Shown here piece by piece: positions 61,273 through 64,000 of a stretch of 64,000 nucleotides of DNA (positions are counted from its first letter, which is position 1; each line of letters begins with the position of its first letter). A program made the position numbers and the translations under genes. Source of the DNA: Catonella sp963545085 (GTDB taxonomy: Bacteria; Bacillota; Clostridia; Lachnospirales; Lachnospiraceae). A model generated the notes under the pieces. It saw only the letters and a list, made by a program, of their open reading frames with translations. It was not told the origin of the DNA and made no database searches. The DNA lies in contig CAUUHV010000006.1 of assembly GCA_963545085.1 (NCBI GenBank), positions 15,083-79,082 of the forward strand. Reading direction: 5' to 3'.

Positions 61273-61870
61273 CAAGAAATTCCTTTCTTATAAGCTTTTT
61301 GTTTTTGTTTTCCGAAAGTTCTGTTTCAATTGAGGTTATAAGTTCTTCAATATTAATTTCTGAAAGTACGGCATAGTAAAGAAGCCTTTTCAGAATAATC
61401 TCTTCCGATACGGTAAAATCGTATTTCAGAGTAATTCCCTCATAATACGGTGAAGCAATGAAAGAAGAAAAATTTTCTTTGTGTTTATTTCCGTTGATTT
61501 CGTTTTGGCAGGAAATAATATTATCCGCCATTACTTTAATTGAGGAGAGCAGCTCTTTATTTTTAAAAGAATTTTCCGTAAAAGCAAAAACAAAGATGTT
61601 TTCATAAGGGTATAATTTTCTTGCGTTCAGGTATTCCGAGTAAAGCGCTTCGTCCGCAGCTTCAGCTTCAGGACAACGGAAATCGGCATATACGGCGGGA
61701 TAAAGTGAGCTGATGCCGTTTTTTAAGCTTATTTTATTAACAAAGAAATACCCTGAAAAGGAGGAGCTTAAGAGGTCAGTCGACTCATTGTCCGTGTCGG
61801 AGTATTTTTCCGTGAAATTCACTACGGTATAAAGCGCCGTCCCGTTATCAAATTTAAAAAGTTCAGGCAT
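61247..61870 (-). CDS. Uncharacterised 207-residue protein between ABC-F and SPL-like genes
   Basis: A soluble protein rich in Phe, Tyr, Asn and Glu, without signal or TM helix. The N-terminal half looks strand-rich (GTALYTVVNFTEKYS, YFFVNKISLKNG) and the C-terminal third helical (ILKRLLYYAVLSEINIEELI). I recognise no family. The ATG at 61868-61870 overlaps the end of the ABC-F gene by eight bases, and its own end overlaps the SPL-like gene. A longer frame to 61921 is unlikely because it lies inside the ABC-F gene. Coupling suggests a partner of one neighbour. Confidence 0.6.
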   Translation of the reverse strand: MPELFKFDNGTALYTVVNFTEKYSDTDNESTDLLSSSFSGYFFVNKISLKNGISSLYPAVYADFRCPEAEAADEALYSEYLNARKLYPYENIFVFAFTENSFKNKELLSSIKVMADNIISCQNEINGNKHKENFSSFIASPYYEGITLKYDFTVSEEIILKRLLYYAVLSEINIEELITSIETELSENKNKKLIRKEFLDVLTAKLS

Positions 61871-63794
61871 TTGACGAAAGTTCCTCCCATTTTTCCAAAA
61901 GTTCCGATAGGCGTTCCTCATTGGCGGTTTTTTCTTTGTGAAGCTCCATTAACTTACCGGGAGATGAGGCTATGGAAGTATCGGAGAGCATTTCGTCTAA
62001 AACCTGATTTTTTTCCTCGAGAGCGGATATTTCATCCTCGGTTCTTTTCAGCTCATTCCAGATTTTTCTAAGCTTTGCCTGTTCTTCCTTTTGTTGCTGC
62101 CAGTTTTTTCTGTTTTCGGAGAGATCATCCGTTTCGCCGGACAATTTTGTGTTCTCCGTAAACGAGTTCTTAAACTGCGCAAGCTCCACATCCGCCTTTT
62201 TTTCAAGATAATAATCGTAGTTTCCTATATAGTTTAGAATTTGTCCGTTTGTCAGATTAAGTATGCGGGTGGCTGTTTTATTTATAAAATATCGGTCATG
62301 GCTTACATAAAGTACGGTTCCGGTATAGTTGTTTATAACCTCCTCCAGTATCTCCTTTGAGGTTATGTCAAGGTGATTTGTCGGCTCGTCAAGTATAAGA
62401 AAATTTGCTTCTGACAGCATGAGCTTGGCGAGAGAAAGCCTGCCTCTTTCGCCGCCGGAAAGGGAGCTTATAAGCTTGAATACATCATCGCCCGTGAATA
62501 AAAAACTTGCGAGCATATTTCTGATTTTGGTACCGGAAAGAAAAGGATGTTCATCCGATATTTCATCGAACAGGGTGTTTTTAGGATTAAGAATTTGATG
62601 TTCCTGGTCATAATACCCGATTTCAACCTTGGCTCCAAGAGAAAAGCTTCCGGCATCGGGATTTAAGAGTCCTGTTATAATTTTTAAAAGTGTAGTTTTA
62701 CCGGTTCCGTTTCCACCTATTATCGCAACCCTTTCTCCGCGCTTTATCTCAAAATCAATATTTTCAAAAAGTAAATTGTTTCCAAAAGCTTTTTTTAAGC
62801 TGTGGACTTTAAGTACATCCTTTCCGCTCTCAACATATGGATTTAACGTGAAATTCATTTGCCGCTCCGAGAACAGAGGCTTTTCGATACGCTCTACTTT
62901 ATTAAGCAGTTTTTCCCTGCTTTCTGCCCTCTTTATGGATTTTTCGCGGTTAAAACTTTTTAATTTTTCTATAACGGCTTCCTGATGGGCTATTTCCCTT
63001 TGCTGATTTAAATAGCTTTTTAAAAGGATCTCTCTCTCCGCCTTTTTTTTAACGGCGTAATCGGAATAGTTTCCGTTAAAGACGGATGCCTTACAGTTGT
63101 CTATTTCTATTACCTTGGTAACGATTTTGTCAAGAAAATATCTGTCGTGAGCTACTATTACGACAGCACCCGAGAAATTGCTTATATAGGTTTCAAGCCA
63201 TGCTATGGAATCTATATCCAGGTGGTTTGTCGGCTCATCAAGCAAAATAATATCGGGAGCGGATAAAAGAACGCGAGCGAGATAAACCCTCGTTTTCTGT
63301 CCGCCGGAAAGAGTGTGGACAGGTTTGTCAAACTCGGATTCCCTGAAGCCCAGACCTTTTAGGATGCCTGTGATTTCACTTTTATACGCATATCCGTTTT
63401 TTGTTTCAAATTCATGAGTTGTTTTAGCATAATTTTCATAGAGAGAATTAAGATCATCTCCCGAAGCTTCCTTCATCTGCTTTTCAAGGCGTCTCATTTT
63501 ATCTGAAAGATCCAATATGTCCTTTTTTACATCAAGCATAACATCAAAAACGGTCAAATCCGTATTTATTTCCTGATGTTGAGCGAGATAGCCTACAGAA
63601 GCGGATTTTGCAAAATATACTTCTCCCGAATCCGCCGATATTTCACCTGTTATTATTTTTAAAAGAGTGGATTTTCCGGCACCGTTTATACAGACTATAG
63701 CAGCCTTATCATGTTCGTTTATAAGAAAGCTGACATCGCTTAACACCGGCCCGGTTACGAACTCCTTGCATATCCTGTTACATGATAAAATCAT
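61863..63794 (-). CDS. ABC-F family ATPase
   Basis: The 643-residue soluble protein has two ABC domains: Walker A CINGAGKSTL with LSGGQKTR and LLDEPTNHLD, and Walker A GGNGTGKTTL with LSGGERGR and LILDEPTNHLD. The roughly 80-residue inter-domain linker (YLNQQREIAHQEAVIEKLKS) and a C-terminal coiled coil (about 560-640) are those of the YdiF/Uup group. ABC-F proteins bind the ribosomal E site and relieve stalls; some give antibiotic resistance, but nothing here points to a drug. First gene of a three-gene leftward operon. Confidence 0.92.
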   Translation of the reverse strand: MILSCNRICKEFVTGPVLSDVSFLINEHDKAAIVCINGAGKSTLLKIITGEISADSGEVYFAKSASVGYLAQHQEINTDLTVFDVMLDVKKDILDLSDKMRRLEKQMKEASGDDLNSLYENYAKTTHEFETKNGYAYKSEITGILKGLGFRESEFDKPVHTLSGGQKTRVYLARVLLSAPDIILLDEPTNHLDIDSIAWLETYISNFSGAVVIVAHDRYFLDKIVTKVIEIDNCKASVFNGNYSDYAVKKKAEREILLKSYLNQQREIAHQEAVIEKLKSFNREKSIKRAESREKLLNKVERIEKPLFSERQMNFTLNPYVESGKDVLKVHSLKKAFGNNLLFENIDFEIKRGERVAIIGGNGTGKTTLLKIITGLLNPDAGSFSLGAKVEIGYYDQEHQILNPKNTLFDEISDEHPFLSGTKIRNMLASFLFTGDDVFKLISSLSGGERGRLSLAKLMLSEANFLILDEPTNHLDITSKEILEEVINNYTGTVLYVSHDRYFINKTATRILNLTNGQILNYIGNYDYYLEKKADVELAQFKNSFTENTKLSGETDDLSENRKNWQQQKEEQAKLRKIWNELKRTEDEISALEEKNQVLDEMLSDTSIASSPGKLMELHKEKTANEERLSELLEKWEELSSNA

Positions 63795-63885
63795 TATATC
63801 CTCCGAAAGTAGACTGTTAACGGTTATTCTACTACAATACGAAGGATATTAGCAAGTGCCGTGAAGTTTTTGAAATTTTGCTTAC

Positions 63886-63914
63886 TTGAAAAAGATGTTA
63901 CTGTATGCTATAAA
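63886..63914 (+). promoter_or_regulatory. Promoter of tRNA-Arg
   Basis: TTGAAA (63886-63891), 17 bases, TATAAA (63909-63914), with TG extension at 63906-63907, ending 14 bases before the tRNA. Confidence 0.7.
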
Positions 63915-63928
63915 CATATCTGTAAAAC

Positions 63929-64000
63929 GCATCTGTAGCTCAGCCGGATAGAGCACCGGCTTCCGAAGCCGGGTGTCGCAGGTTCGAATCCTGTCAGGCG
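63929..64000 (+). tRNA. tRNA-Arg (anticodon CCG), 3' end cut by window edge
   Basis: The cloverleaf is visible: D-arm GCTC..GAGC, anticodon stem CCGGC/GCCGG with loop TTCCGAA (anticodon CCG, Arg), variable loop, and T-arm GCAGG TTCGAAT CCTGT. The acceptor 5' strand GCATCTG pairs with CAGGCG plus the base beyond the edge, with one apparent mismatch at A31/C70. Confidence 0.9.

Overview
The window reads as chromosomal DNA of an anaerobic, low-to-moderate GC Firmicute, most likely family Lachnospiraceae (Clostridia). The evidence is a DUF5717/DUF5716 operon typical of that family, a BspA-type leucine-rich-repeat surface protein, NADP-type glutamate dehydrogenase, a four-cysteine L28, Gram-positive lipoprotein signals and strong AGGAGG ribosome binding sites. 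I cannot name the genus. There is no prophage, IS element, CRISPR array or rRNA; one partial tRNA-Arg lies at the right edge.

Layout. 1-2.5 kb: a truncated secreted alpha-amylase and an M20 amidohydrolase. 2.5-6.8 kb: an ATPase plus a giant FtsX-type permease with a long coiled coil. 7.1-10.7 kb: DUF1848 protein, a RelQ-type (p)ppGpp synthetase and two uncharacterised genes. 10.9-13.8 kb: LysR regulator divergent from leuCD. 13.9-15.2 kb: an accessory islet holding a structured inverted-repeat element, a secreted bacteriocin-like protein whose start codon position reads ACG, and a small membrane protein. 15.4-24.4 kb: ROK kinase, purA, then a four-gene operon of unknown function (DUF5717, Hsp70-like DUF5716, TPR protein, coiled-coil membrane protein). 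24.5-27.8 kb: aroC and two copies of a gene encoding identical 232-residue proteins, flanking a frameshifted small gene. 27.9-31.3 kb: Xaa-Pro aminopeptidase, SDR, DUF1653.

31.4-39.4 kb: a complete oligopeptide ABC importer, oppABCDF plus a coupled small membrane protein. OppC carries a seven-repeat RCC1-like beta-propeller in its first extracellular loop and OppF a helical insertion of about 165 residues. 39.6-41.0 kb: gdhA. 41.0-41.8 kb: a type III toxin-antitoxin locus of the CptIN type (promoter, two exact 52-nt RNA repeats, terminator, endoribonuclease toxin). 41.9-47.1 kb: small membrane protein, peroxide-stress pair bcp-yaaA, an exonuclease with a topoisomerase-type zinc finger, an EAL-HDOD protein, rpmB, and the BspA-like protein. 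47.2-49.4 kb: pyrE and an asparagine-synthetase homologue lacking the glutaminase nucleophile.

49.7-59.0 kb: a compact nine-gene cluster resembling a stripped-down Tad/type II-like assembly machine (TadZ-like protein, CpaF ATPase, TadB/C-like platform, five small single-TM proteins including two pilin-like paralogues, and a 1080-residue secreted protein). 59.1-64 kb: tyrA, then a leftward operon of an ABC-F ATPase, an unknown protein and an SPL-like radical SAM protein, and the tRNA. The best candidates for little-described biology are the OppC/RCC1 fusion, the Tad-like cluster, the DUF5717/5716 operon, the type III TA locus and the secreted protein with the ACG start.
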